A program made the translations under genes and the position numbers. Shown here one piece after another: positions 11,990 to 24,309 of a stretch of DNA of 64,000 bases. The stretch comes from Tachypleus tridentatus (lineage: Eukaryota; Arthropoda; Merostomata; Xiphosura; Limulidae), in contig NC_134837.1 in NCBI RefSeq assembly GCF_004210375.1, positions 22,701,586-22,765,585 on the forward strand, in the 5' to 3' direction. A model generated the notes under the pieces. It was not told where the DNA came from. It searched no databases and worked only from the letters and a program-made list of their open reading frames with translations. Each line of letters opens with the position of its first letter. The stretch's first letter is position 1.

Positions 11990-13932
11990 AATTACAACTA
12001 TCAGCTGAGAACCCCAAATTTGTAAAGACTCATATGACACTTACGCAAACGCAATTATTTGCTTCTTACTTGACTAAATGCTAGACATGATAACATTTTA
12101 TCATTTTCATGCATATATAATTTCTGGTAGTAAAGTGTAATAGAAATATAATATCCATAAATTATTGTTTTTGAAGTCTAAATAATGTAACTCGTTAAAA
12201 ATAATTTTCTATTTAATTTTCATGTTCGTATGAAAATATATAAGGTGAAGCATGTTAATATGACGTCAAAGATATAAATTAAAAACGTTTAGTTATAACA
12301 AAAAATAAATGTTACTATGGTTGTAGAAAACAAATGATGAGATAGTAGTTTTTTAACGTTTTATACATAAATATGTTTATCAACGTTTGAAAGTCCAAAA
12401 TAGGTTTGTTTCTGAATAAATAAAAGTTCGAAATAAAATGTATCCTGGTAATGTTGTTTATTAACGAAATACACGTTTTAAAATATTTTCCTTATGCTAA
12501 AGTTTTATACAATAAAACTTAAAGTACTTTAAACACGAATGAAATAAATTCACAGTGTAATTGAAAAGTCTGAAAAGAAAAAAGTGAATTTTAATAATTA
12601 CTAGGTCATGAACTAGGAACAAAAACGACACTTAAAATGTTATTCTGATTGTATTCCTACTTACAATTCTTCACCACTTAATTTTGTAATAAACATCGTT
12701 AGTACTTGTTTAATTTGATTTAACCTTAAAACTATTTCATTTCTGACAAAATTTCAACTTAAACTTTAATAAGTTATTAAAAATAAATTTTTATAATTTA
12801 AACCGCCAACATTTAGTCATTATATTAAAATCTACTCTCATTGTCAAGATTTATGTTTTTTGAACGGTTACCACAATTACTTATTCATTTATTTGTAACA
12901 GTGTATCTTACTGTTATAACAATTTATTAATATTTGTACTAGAACACTATCTTCTATTTTTCTACATCATTGTACATTATATAAGTTTTGTTGATATTAG
13001 TCCATTGTTATCAGTATAAAGACAAAGCAGCAAAACTTGGAACTTTTTTAATGCAAATACTCTTTATCAGAACAAAATTCTTACCTATGTATCTAGCTTT
13101 ACGAAGTATTGCTGTTGAACTTAATAATTTAATATTTAAATGGTAAATGAGAAAGGAATTTCTCCCTAGGTAAACATATTAATATAATAATGTTACCCAT
13201 TTGTTTTGTATGTAAAACAGAAAATATGACTGAGAGTGTGAGATAAATCGTTATTTTTAAGATAGTTATTTAGTATTGTGTAGGTAGAAATACATTTTTA
13301 TTATCTAACTAAATAAATCAGTTTATTGGGAAACACATGTTCTGCAGTTGTTTTGGGACTATTGACTTTCAGAATTAAGCATGAAATTCATTCTGTGTGT
13401 TCTTCACTATATATATTAGAGAAAATTAACACTGATAAAGTTAAGTAAACAAAATCAAGAGAAAGGAGTGCATTAAAAACAGCAAATCCAAACTTTGACT
13501 AATTATATTAGTTTATTATAATGTAAAAAACAAGCCGAAACAAGAATAAATTAAACAAAAACGCTGCACTAATTGAAGATATTCCAGAATACAAGCTATA
13601 ATGTGGAATTGTAAAATGTGCCCTAGAGTTTGGATGTGACTGAAAAAAATAGAACCCACATTGCGGTGGGGGCACACCATCTTTTCAATCTTAACGTCCA
13701 TCCGCCATGTATATTTGTATGTCAATAGATGATTCTGTAACAGGCACTATCGAAAGACAATTACAGTATTACAAATAATATTTATTTAAAAGATATGGAT
13801 GTGTAGGCAGAAGTTGAGTCTTGTTGCATAGTTTAAACTGGAGAATCAGTTATTTTCTTGCTGATAAGTCAGAGGATGAATTCGACTACATACAGACTAA
13901 GAGTTATTTTACTCCTGTTTTTATACAATTTT
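11990..13932. other. AT-rich non-coding stretch up to the scaffold gap
   Basis: No supported gene. Minus-strand open frame 13516-13725 has no recognisable family and no splice context. Confidence 0.45.
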
Positions 13933-14432
13933 NNNNNNNNNNNNNNNNNNNNNNNNNNNNNNNNNNNNNNNNNNNNNNNNNNNNNNNNNNNNNNNNNNNN
14001 NNNNNNNNNNNNNNNNNNNNNNNNNNNNNNNNNNNNNNNNNNNNNNNNNNNNNNNNNNNNNNNNNNNNNNNNNNNNNNNNNNNNNNNNNNNNNNNNNNNN
14101 NNNNNNNNNNNNNNNNNNNNNNNNNNNNNNNNNNNNNNNNNNNNNNNNNNNNNNNNNNNNNNNNNNNNNNNNNNNNNNNNNNNNNNNNNNNNNNNNNNNN
14201 NNNNNNNNNNNNNNNNNNNNNNNNNNNNNNNNNNNNNNNNNNNNNNNNNNNNNNNNNNNNNNNNNNNNNNNNNNNNNNNNNNNNNNNNNNNNNNNNNNNN
14301 NNNNNNNNNNNNNNNNNNNNNNNNNNNNNNNNNNNNNNNNNNNNNNNNNNNNNNNNNNNNNNNNNNNNNNNNNNNNNNNNNNNNNNNNNNNNNNNNNNNN
14401 NNNNNNNNNNNNNNNNNNNNNNNNNNNNNNNN
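13933..14432. other. Assembly gap of exactly 500 N
   Basis: Five hundred consecutive N; the round number suggests a placeholder and not a measured gap. The sequence right of it is part of a mariner transposase relic, so the missing DNA probably includes the rest of that element. Confidence 0.99.
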
Positions 14433-14474
14433 GAGTTACGTTCACGAGAGTGCAAATGTCTCTCTAACTTTAAA

Positions 14475-14630
14475 GTTGGCTTGTGTCAAATCATGGGGGA
14501 GCCATTTTCCAAATTTTGACACCTTTCCAAGCTGTTACAGATGACGGTTAAGGTTGGCTTGTGTCAAATCATGGGGGAGCCATTTTCCAAATTTTGACAC
14601 CTTTCCAAGCTGTTACAGATGAACTGTTGA
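14475..14630. repeat. 78-bp tandem duplication within the mariner relic
   Basis: 'ttggcttgtgtcaaatcatg' through 'aagctgttacagatga' occurs twice, at offsets 14476 and 14554, almost identically. The unit is 26 codons, so the duplication keeps the transposase frame. Confidence 0.95.
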
Positions 14631-14656
14631 ATTAAGCTTCTGTGCTCGTTCTTCAA

Positions 14657-14775
14657 CAGTGATGTCGAGAAACCCCCACTTGTAGAGAAAAATATACATG
14701 TAAAAACGGCTCATTTGGGTTGAGAAAATATTTTACGTAAAAGAGCGAACAACATTTCGACCTTTTTCGGTCATC
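14657..14775 (-). mobile_element. Penelope-like-element tail unit inserted in the mariner gene
   Basis: Minus strand: it starts GATGACCGAAAAAGGTCGAA, continues 'gttgttcgctctt', 'aaaatattttctcaaccc' and 'gagccgtttttacat', and ends 'ctcgacatcactg'. Mariner coding sequence on both sides fixes the borders. A second copy lies at 41003-41104. The GACC-loop-GGTC mini-stem followed by GAAA(C/T)GTTG resembles the ends of many Penelope-like retroelements; this family assignment is inference. Confidence 0.6.
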
Positions 14776-15009
14776 AAGTCATAATTAAATCCAACAGGAC
14801 GACCTGAACGTGGCGCATCACTTAAGCTGTAATCACCTGATCTGAACTTCTGAAACCACCTTAGACATTTATTTCATTGAGAGACTCCACACCATAAATA
14901 CCTTGAGTGTTTCGTGTAATTTCTGCTGCACTGTTATCTTTTGTAAACTCGTAAAGCATTATATGCCTAATGTGCTTTTCAAACACATCCATCTTCATGA
15001 GGATTTGTT

Positions 15010-15839
15010 TTAATAATTATTTGAAAAAGTGGAGGTGGGTTAGTTTCTTTTACTTATCTGAACATTTTTATCGTGTCATACTACATATTTTAGTCATTAA
15101 ATCCTTCTACAAAGACAAAAATGATGATATACTTTCTGGATTAAATTTTCGGACATTACTTATGGGATGACTCGATATATGTTCATGTTTTTATGCTCGT
15201 AAATCCCACTGTTTATGAGCTTACAAAATACACAAACACCTTTCAGGCATAAAAACAACTCTTCAACCCTTCTTTAGCATGCAGTCTCTTACACTTTTAA
15301 ATTAACATGCTTAGTTTTACACTTCTCGGTGACTAGATTCTCTTTTCTTTGCTTGTTGTTACATTTATCTTTACAAGTATGTGTATTTGGCTTTGTGAAA
15401 TGTTATTCAAGTATTTCCCATTTATTTTGTAAATCTTCAGCTTATAAACATCTATGTATACAAATTTTGTATCCTGACATTTCATAAAATTTAATACACT
15501 AACAGCATAACTTTTCTAACCTTTTATTTCACATATCTTTTTTGGTGTTATAAGTACCTATACATTTTACCTTTAACTTATTTTATATCGCAATGTCTTA
15601 ACCACACTTATTTATCATGGCTACCACTTTTAAGCTAATGGAGCTTACACTGAAAGAAGTGCATTAAAAAAAATGCCTTGCCTGCATCAGCAATGTATTG
15701 ATAACATGTACAAGTATGTGACTGAGAAGCTAAGAATAGTATTCCACCTGACAAATAAAGCAAACTTAAAAAGAAACTCAGGTAACGTCCACTCATGTAA
15801 ACAGAAGTGAAGTTTATCAATCATATTATTGGAACAGTT
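15010..15839. other. AT-rich non-coding stretch
   Basis: No supported features. Open frame 14970-15170 (plus) overlaps the mariner relic on the opposite strand and is not coding. Confidence 0.4.
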
Positions 15840-17700
15840 TCTACAGACCCAGCTAGAGATAGCCACATTGCGAGAGACAGACCTTAACCCGTCACCAGGG
15901 GAAACGTCTGCAGTACTCTTTGTTTTAAACCATACTACTGATAAGCTGTAGTCAACTTCACCAATACAACAGCACCATTGCCTGTTCTCTCAAAAGTTGA
16001 AATGCGTTTTGAATGGAGCAAGAAAGGTCCATTTCAATCTCTAAAGCTTTTTTTAGTGGATGCTCCAGTGCTGGCCCATCCATGACAACAAGTTCCTTTT
16101 TTACACCAGTGTTAATGACAATGGAATAATAGCAGTTATTGCAATTACAGGATGGAATACATTTAATTACATACATTAGTTATATGCTCAAGGATCTAAA
16201 ATGGAAATACTGTCGCCAATGAAGAAAGAATTACTTGTAGTTGTTATCTTCATGAAACATTATGGCCCACCTGAATGCTAAATATCTCACCATATAAGCA
16301 GTGACAATGTTTTTCTTTGTAGAGCCATGAAATGTCCTGATCTTGGACATTATATAAAATATGAGATCTTAGCCATTTCTGCCATAGCAAAACTAGCCTT
16401 CAAGGTGGAAATTCCATGAATATATAGTACCCACGATTAATCCTTAGGGATATCTGGGAAGAGCAACTGAATGACTCTTACCTAACATGGAAATTTCTTG
16501 TTATGCACCAATGTAAAACCTGACTAGCATGTATACACATAACCTGCAAGGTCGGCTTTAAATGTGGTCAAGTTTATAACTACTTTCAGGTACAAGATTC
16601 TTTGAACATCGAGAAGAAAACGTCTGGAGGGCACCTAGATATTACCAGCACAAGTACTGACACTCAAGTCTTCTTTCTGGTTGCATTTAAGTGAGTGTTT
16701 AGCAGTAGTGTAAATACTCTATAGTGTGCTACTTAGAAAAAGAACCAGCCAAAACAAGGTAACCTCCAACAAAGAATACTTGTATCTCTTATGAAGAGTA
16801 CAACCCAGGATATTTTCTCCCAGAAACTGACAGCAGTCATCAACACAAAATTATCATTCGTCACTATACAAAAGAGACTGAGACTTATCCATTGGCTGAT
16901 TCATAGACAAAACGGTTCTCTAAGTTAAGTTTTAGATGTGCTGAAGATAACCTTTTTACGTTATAACCTCCAATCCGACGGTTTGTCAAAACAGGTCAGA
17001 CTACCTAGGTCATGGTATGTGCCAACAGCAGAAAAGCAGCTTGGATCTACTTAGACCAATTTATAACTCATGTTCTTACAATCTGTTATTGTACATCACA
17101 GATGAAATTCTGAAAATTGACTTGACCAGAAACTGAGGTTGAGGACGCTCTTTCGAACTACACCAATTCTCTGAACAATTAAGAAATACTCACTTGTCTG
17201 TCCATAACAAGCCAAATGAGGAATCACTTTAACTAGCGATAATAGAGAGTTCCAACAGCAAAGAAGGATACTGATGTTGACTTCGCAGTTGATGGATCTG
17301 ATAAATTAGCACTAGTTAAGAAAGTTGCCGATTAGTCCAGTCACTGAATACGGTAAAGTGGTGCTACTTACCTTCTGATCTATTAGGCGACATAAGATAT
17401 GACGTATGCACTACCTTGTAGCATTGTCATTCAATCATAGTTAAGAACACTGAACTGAGAGCATAATATTATACCCGACTTGCTGCACAGGACGTATCAA
17501 AGTGGTTCTAAGGGTTCCTAAATACCTCTGCGTGTTATTTGGAGCCTTCCAGGCTGCTTGTGGTTAGCCGTTAAGCTTCTGATGCACAGACGGATTTCAG
17601 TCACCTGACTTCAAATTATTTTTTGCAACCCCAATACTATAATAGTGTGAGAACAGACTTTTTTTTAGAAAATAAAGTTATCTAAAAATTTCAGATTAAG
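15840..17700 (+). pseudogene. Ty3/gypsy-like pol relic (RT end and RNase H)
   Basis: Around 16000-16080 the plus strand reads FEWSKKGPFQSLKLFLVDAP then VLAHP, the conserved junction after reverse transcriptase in Ty3/gypsy pol. Near 16090-16130 FYTSVNDNGIIAVIAIT matches the RNase H D-x-S-x-x-G-I-G-A-V block with the catalytic Asp position changed. Near 16200-16265 LSPMKKELLVVVIFMKHYG matches the next conserved RNase H helix (usually ATRKELLAVV.F.KHF). Several stops and frame changes separate these blocks. 16,300-17,700 has the same composition and may be decayed integrase, but I cannot confirm motifs there. No LTRs were identified. Confidence 0.75.
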
Positions 17701-19750
17701 TACAATTGGACCCTGTATTTTTTCAACAAAAATCTCCCCATGGAGTCGTGAGGGACCTGTTAAAAACGTAAATGTTTTTAGTTTCTCATGTCTTAGGAGA
17801 CAGCATTACATGAAAATTAACTAGTGTTTGATAGTCAGCCTGAATCACTTAAAAGAAACAACACCTCTTTACAACTCAACTCATACAACCACAATCAATG
17901 TCGGACATTTAACTGTCACAATTATATTGGTATCCTTATTTGTAACACCCTTGATATCATTGTACGTGTATAATCATAATGATTCAACTTGACACCAAAT
18001 GTGAAGGGAACTGTATTAATGTTTAGATAATTACAAGAGTTCATCATCAGAGAAATGGACAATGCTTATTACTAAAATCATGGTTTAAATTACAAACATG
18101 TCTTTAGAATATTGAAACAAAATGTTTCATAACATTAGCAAGAGACAGTTTGTTCACATGCTTTCTTCTATGAGCAAATCTCTATTTCAGAAACTGTGAA
18201 CATCATGAGCCTCCTTTGAACAATATCTAAAGTCAAACTTTCTGCAGAAGTGTCATCTCACAAACCGATTTTACATAAATCTGAGTCACATTTCAGTCCA
18301 ATAAAATAAGACTCCCTCAGAGCAGCAATTTTTTAAGAGCAGCTTTCAATAATAGCAAATCAAAATTATTTATAGCACAAGCAAACAATTTTTTTAACAC
18401 TTTGAAATCACAGCAACTCAACTTCTAATAACAAGTGTAAATATCCTCACTGCAAATTCTGATAATGGTCAAGAGTCAAAATTACACAACTGTTAATGGT
18501 GTCTAAATCTAGAACAATTTCCAATACCATAAGTGGCTAATGTAAGATGATTCTTCGTGGAGAAAGTCTAAAACCAACATAACGCAGGATACAAACTTTC
18601 AAATTAAGCTTTTCACAGTAACTTCTACCCAGACAAGGAGAGTTAACCTGCATATCAGCTACAACAAATATCACGAAGTTCAATATTTATCTTTGTGAGA
18701 CATCAATCAATGGCTTCAAAGATTGATGTAAAGCCCTGCTAACCAAACTCAGAGTTGGAAAAACAATCAGTTTTACTTAAAGGTTCCAAAATCAATAAAA
18801 ATGTTTCTTCAAAGTAACATATAACATTATAAACTTAAAAACTTCTGTATGGAATGGCTAATCTTTTTTCTTTCAGTCATCTTTAATATCAATATTTCAA
18901 CTTACTCGATAAAAAAAATTTCCACCATATATATTTCTTTCAAATATATCTTCATAGACATTTCTATTTTTAAAAGGGAGCTACTAATAGTGTTTTTACA
19001 GAAAAATAAAAATTATACTTAGTGATTCTATGTGTTGAACTAAATAACTTCTAACCGAACTAACTAAAATGCTAAAAAATTGAGGCATTCAGTGTATACC
19101 TCACATTCTGAAATGGTAAGTTCAAGTTTACACAAGACCCTAACCTCAACAGGTTGCAATATACATCAAATTTAGAAACAGTTGAATGACCACAGAGCAA
19201 CTTTTCAGCACAGTAAATTTCCTAACTTATACAATACCATTTTTAATTACTAAGAATAACATCAAATTATGATGTTAAAAAATTAGAAAGCCAGTGATCC
19301 AAACATTAAGCCTACTCACAGCTTATAAATTATGGTAAATTTCACCCTTCATGTTAACTTTAGTTAGCACTAGCCAAGCTTCCTTGCACTATTTCTACCC
19401 TTTCTTCTAATTGTTTTTGGGAAATTTTAATATTTTTTCTTTAGATTCAAATTTTGTTTCATATGATTTACATGTTTTTCATGAGCAATGTATGTTCCTT
19501 CTAGAGATACAAAACCTAAAGTTTCATGAGGTGACAACAGCTTAGAAAGTTTACACCCATTATTTAATCAACACTTCATATTTTTAATTTATGGGTTCAC
19601 AAAATATGACAAACTTGTATCCTGTCATTTTATCTCATTTTTTAATTGTAAATAATTTAATCTAATTGCTTCTACTTTGCTTTATAACAAAAATATGGTT
19701 TCTTTGTGCATACACACACACACGTCAGCTTTCTACAATGATTTTAATGG
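17701..19750. other. Non-coding stretch downstream of RpL26
   Basis: It lies beyond the RpL26 poly(A) signal. No exon-like frames or recognised repeats are seen, apart from a short (CA)n near 19715. Confidence 0.4.
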
Positions 19751-19753
19751 ATT

Positions 19754-19759
19754 TTTATT
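19754..19759 (-). terminator. AATAAA polyadenylation signal of RpL26
   Basis: On the minus strand AATAAA lies 4 bases after the expected TGA stop (19764-19766) of the L26 reading frame. This is unusually close, giving a very short 3' UTR as is common for ribosomal protein genes. Confidence 0.7.
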
Positions 19760-19763
19760 ACAA

Positions 19764-22700
19764 TCATGCAGTTTCCATAGCAACAGATTCTTCAGTATGT
19801 TTTCCCTTGTCTGAGAATTGACGTCCTTTTGCCCGTCTTTCCAAAATCTTTTACGATCCTTATCCATCTTCAGTTTAACAATTACCACCTAGAAAAGTGA
19901 ACCATTTAAGATAAACTTTTTTCAGAATAATTATATAATTATAACCTCAAAAGTAGCAATAAACCCCATAAACTGTACCCATATGCCATTAAGCCAAAGA
20001 TTAGTTTCAACAAGTTGTTAAATAATTTCAAATTTTTTACTGTATTTTGTGAAACATGCAACTTATTACAATTTTCATTGAACAAAATAAAACATGTAAT
20101 CATCACAATGTTAATATATTTTAACAGCCTAAACAGCAACTTGAAACTTCATAGACATGTCTGTATGGTATGTTTTTCATATCTCTAAGTGAAACTTCTG
20201 ACTTTTAGCTTTGCCTTCAAGCAGTAAAACTTAATAATTTAAGAATGTATTACTTGAAACTATATCTTCAACTCATGCAAAGTACCACACTTTGATAGTA
20301 TTGCACATTTTATTAAGTTCTTAGGAATTTCCTTCAAGATATGATGCAATTCATCACACATCCTTACCATGATGAGAACATCTCTAGCATTTCATCAAAA
20401 ACATATGCACATGTTTGACTACATAAATTTAAAGAATCTGTTTTGCTAATGTAAGCTGGGGATCATAAACTTTCTTTTGATGTTGTAGAATGATAGTGTT
20501 ACTTTATCTTGATAATGTTCTCAACACTGTTTCACTGAGGTCCAGATGTTAACTGCCCTTAGAGCTGCAAAAACATTTTAGTCCAACTAAATTAGCAAAA
20601 TTTCAATGAAAATGGGAGAGAATTTTTTTTTTCTTTTCAAATGTTATCTATCTCACATGTAGCGATTTTGATTTTACGATTAAAAATGCTTTTATGCATC
20701 ACAAAATTTTCAAATTTCACATGGGAGACAGTCATCAAATTATTGATTTATTGTAACTCTTAAATCAGAACCACCGCTTGATAGCTTTATCAAATCTTGT
20801 AACAATGATAAAAAATTAAGTAAATATAAACATTTACATTTTATGTATCACCACAAAATTTTGCAAGCATTCAGTAATCATTAAGAGATAGACAAAAAAA
20901 AAAAAATCTGAACTTTTAATGAAGTGTTATCACAAAAACTACCATGAAAACAGGAGACAAATTATCAACTGTTCTAAGTGCAAACTGATTTTCATGTTAA
21001 GATTAAAAATACTCTTTTTCATTTCAAAAATCATAAATATCATTTGTATAATCTTTAAAATGCCCCCCAAATAAATTTCCAACATTATTAGGAACAGAAA
21101 ATATAGTGAGCTTAGTTTACCTTGGAAGGATGAATTCCAACATACACTGAAGCACCATTGGCCTTCTCTCTCTGAATTCTTTCAATATAAACTACGTACT
21201 TCTTACGATAACACTGGACAACTTTTCCAATCTGCTGTCCTTTGTAATGACCCCTCACCACCTAAATCAAACAAACAAAGAGCTAAATAAAATCAGAATG
21301 TTTTCATTAAACAAACAGCAGTAGCCTGCTAAAAACCCAAGTTTTAAGATTTTATTAAAACCATAAGCAATTTAACTTAAAAATTATAAATCTGTAGACA
21401 GAATGACAGAAATAACAACTCTTAACCAATCAAAAGTCTTCAGAAATTTTAAGCCACTAAAAAGACAATTTGAATGACCAGAAAGGGTGACATTTATTTT
21501 TCACATTACAGAAATACTAGATCCAAGAAGTAATGTGCTACCAATAAGATAAAATTTAAAAAATATAATACAGTATGTTTATAACTACCTCTTTTCTAAT
21601 TCAACTTTGACCAGTTTTGCTTCAGTATTATTGTGGTACTGATTTTTTATGGTACTACCTCTAACGCTGTTGAATTTTGCTATCCAAGTGAATGAACCTT
21701 ATCTTGAAATCTATCAAACTTATGGAATTTGTCTTCATCTAAATAAATTAGGATTTTTATTTTACAGTACTAGCTGACAAGCAGTAGTGTGTCAAATGAT
21801 GTCCACTTTTAATGTGCAATACACAAGTCTCAAAAGATAAACTATAACTGTATGGGCAATGTGACTAAACAAATATGTTTTCAAACTCCACATTTGTTTT
21901 GGAACAACATTCCACAGAAAACATTTACTGAGATGGAAAAAGAATTATTTGGTATTCTTTTAGTAATGATCCCAAATATTTTGTATACAAAAATTCACTC
22001 TTTGTAATGAAGTATTTTTATTAAAGAATTGTTTGTGAAAGTTTATTTTGCTACTAGTCAGAGCATGATTGATTTTCATGTCATAATTAAAAAACATTTT
22101 GTCCCAAAAATCTCCTGAATACATTTAAAACATTTGTTGTCAGTAATAATTTATATTTTGTATTATTTTCTCTACCCTAACTTATACGGGTGGGAGTATG
22201 TAAAATAGACAGACCTTATGACCACCATACAAAGATTAGAAAACAATTATGCATTTTTCATTCTAGAATGACCACAAATTATAACATGGAAACAAAAATC
22301 TTGTCTGAATAGTTTAAACCTCATAACATTCTACATTAATTATTTTTATTACATTAACCTTCCAGTCATGCCTGGCAAACAACACTGAAATTACAATGGT
22401 GTAGTGCACATGCTACCACATCTAATAATATAAAGCTAACCTTTAGTATTTACAAAATGACCTGGCACCTGTCTTGACTGTTTTAATGTACTAATATTTT
22501 GTATAAAGAAGTCAAATTTTAATTATTATACATTATATGTATAAAAATTCATTAAAAAATTTCATTTTTTTTGTGTACAAAAATTTGTAATCTTTACTAA
22601 ATGTCTACCAAACTGTGAAGATACACACTTTGCATCAAAAGTTGTCGTATAAAAAGTTACTGTTTGCAAATATGTATACGAACTTGTGTATATATACTAA

Positions 22701-24309
22701 GCTCATTGCAAAAGGGCTATTTCTTTCATCACAGGCTGTGTCCCATGGACAAACCTCGTAAATGCTACTTTGGACTTTTACACTTTCCATACTATAACTT
22801 TTAATAAAATATACACCTACCTTCATGAAGTTTTACAGATTATCTGTAAATATTATAAAGCCTTTCAATGCAAAATGTCAATTATGTTATTAAATTTTAA
22901 ATTAATGTTTTTCTCATGCCTATTTTCTTTTTGAATACTGAATATCCAAACATGCAAAGTAGTTTTGATTTCACAATTAAAAATACTTGTATGCAACAGA
23001 AAATTTTTCAAATTTCACATGAACTTTTTATAACCTCCAGATAGTTATCAAATGTTTTTTTTATGAAAACATTTTATTTGTTATTTCTGCCATTGAATCA
23101 CTGTAACGAGTTTGGTCAAATTAACCACTCTCATAATCACCATTAGAGAATAAACACAAGTTATGTTTTTTTCATTATAGAATGACCACACATTATAAGA
23201 AGAAATCACAAATGTTTAGTCTACATAACTTGGATCTCATTTTGCATTTATATTTATTATATTGACTTCTCAACCACGTATGGCTAACATGACAGAAGTT
23301 ACAATGATGTGACACATTTAGACTAATGTTACCATATGCAATAATATAAAATCGACCCATCAACTTTACAAAATAGCCTGTCTTGGCTGTGTTTTGGTGG
23401 ATTAACTTTTGCATTTGCTTGCTGTAGGCTGCTAAACCTTATCAAATTTTGCTCATAGATTATGTGAAATGAAAATTTTAGATTTTACATACAAATTTTG
23501 AAATAACCAAATATCATAAATTACCATATCAACACCATAGAATTCCACTGTAATTTATTAAGCTAAGAAACTAAACTGTATTTAGGTAAAAGAAATTTCA
23601 AGTTAACTGAAGTCTTACCTCATCACCTCTTGGATTCTACGATGAAAGGAAATAGTTTGCTGCTAAAACAGAGGCTGAGAAAGCCACTAAGGGGACATTC
23701 TGATCTTTTGATTGGTTATTTACATATCATACACAGAAAAAGCATTTTGAAAATGGGGAAGATGTGTGGCATTATTGTGTTTAATTCAGTAAATGTAGAG
23801 ATAGACTTATACTTTATCATCTAGCTTCTCAATATTGGTAATTTGTACAACTACATATTTTGAATTTTGACATCACAAACATATAAACTGAACAACAAGA
23901 AAATCTGAATTATAATCTACAATTTGATACTATACTTATTGACATAAATTCACAAAATAGTAGTTCAATAAAATTGTAAATAGGAGTTAACAAATGCAAC
24001 GGAACGACCTATGTCAACAGGGTAAAAAGGAACTTTGAGTACTTTTAATTTAAAATAAATAATGACTTAGTGGTCAAAATATTGCAAGATTAGTTTAACG
24101 TATGTTTTATCTAAGCAATACTGAAGTAATCCATTAATTACCTGAACTTCATCATCCTTTCGAATAGGGATGCTACGCACACCATATTTCTGTCTTAGCT
24201 CTTTTGTCAGAGGAGCACTCATGATTTTCCTTCTGATGTGGGATGGGGCATTAAAGTGTCTCTTTCTGTTTTTCCTACGAGAGGAAGTGACCAGCTTATT
24301 CATCTTCAT
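19764..24309 (-). CDS. RpL26: 60S ribosomal protein L26 (uL24), three coding exons, frameshift in the last
   Basis: L26 is a large-subunit ribosomal protein that binds rRNA near the polypeptide exit region. Coding exons on the minus strand are 24309-24142 (56 codons, starting [20 protein letters not shown]), 21261-21121 (47 codons, [20 protein letters not shown]...GIHPSK) and 19888-19764. All junctions are phase 0 with GT/AG borders (CAG|GTAATT, TTTAG|GTGGTG, AAG|GTAAAC, CTAG|GTGGTA). The KOW segment [16 protein letters not shown] spans exon 3. Total length would be 144 residues, against 145 in human. The last exon is 125 nt, one short of the 126 needed: codons read DRK then RFW where the family has DRK-K-I-L. 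Restoring one A in the AAAA run (complement of 19849-19852) recovers ...[15 protein letters not shown]...AMETA-stop. The spliced structure and otherwise intact code argue against a retropseudogene. Confidence 0.95.
19849..19852 (-). other. One-base deletion point in RpL26 exon 4
   Basis: The A run of GATCGTAAAAGATTTTGG needs five As to keep the L26 frame and only four are present. As printed, translation leaves the family sequence after DRK and runs past the normal stop into the 3' flank. Confidence 0.85.
20640..20830. repeat. Diverged intronic repeat, partial third copy
   Basis: 'gattttgattttacgattaa' ... 'atcacaaaattttcaaatttcacatg' resembles the blocks at 22060 and 22950 in the next intron of RpL26. 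Confidence 0.45.
22060..23415. repeat. Diverged duplication of about 450 bp in an RpL26 intron (two units about 900 bp apart)
   Basis: Unit 1 (about 22060-22490) and unit 2 (about 22950-23415) share, in order: 'gattttca/cacaattaaaaa' blocks, 'tttttcattctagaatgaccaca', 'aatgatgtg/aatggtgtag', 'taatataaa' and 'tttacaaaat.gcctg..ttg'. By eye identity is moderate (old duplication or two copies of an unidentified repeat). Confidence 0.55.

Larger units (their letters stand above)
14433..15003 (-). pseudogene. Mariner-like transposase relic, interrupted by a nested insertion
   Basis: Read on the minus strand, 15000-14776 gives the mariner N-terminus: FEKHIRHIMLYEFTKDNSAA in one frame, then WFQKFRSGDYSLSDAPRSGR followed by PVGFN in another. 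This is the helix-turn-helix and linker region. The reading resumes at 14656 with TVEERAQKLNSTVHL and GKVSKFGKWLPHDLTQAN, the mid region that precedes the first catalytic Asp. Between the two parts sits a 119-bp foreign insertion (14657-14775). A 78-bp tandem duplication repeats the GKVSKFGKW segment. The catalytic domain would fall in the N gap. Frameshifts and stops show that the copy is dead. Confidence 0.85.

Noticed and set aside
13821-14544. Long open frames across the N gap
   Set aside because: They are open only because N codons are unread; not genes.
23618-23700. Extra exon of RpL26 (donor-like GATGAG|GTAAGA on the minus strand)
   Set aside because: The L26 coding sequence is complete and contiguous without it.
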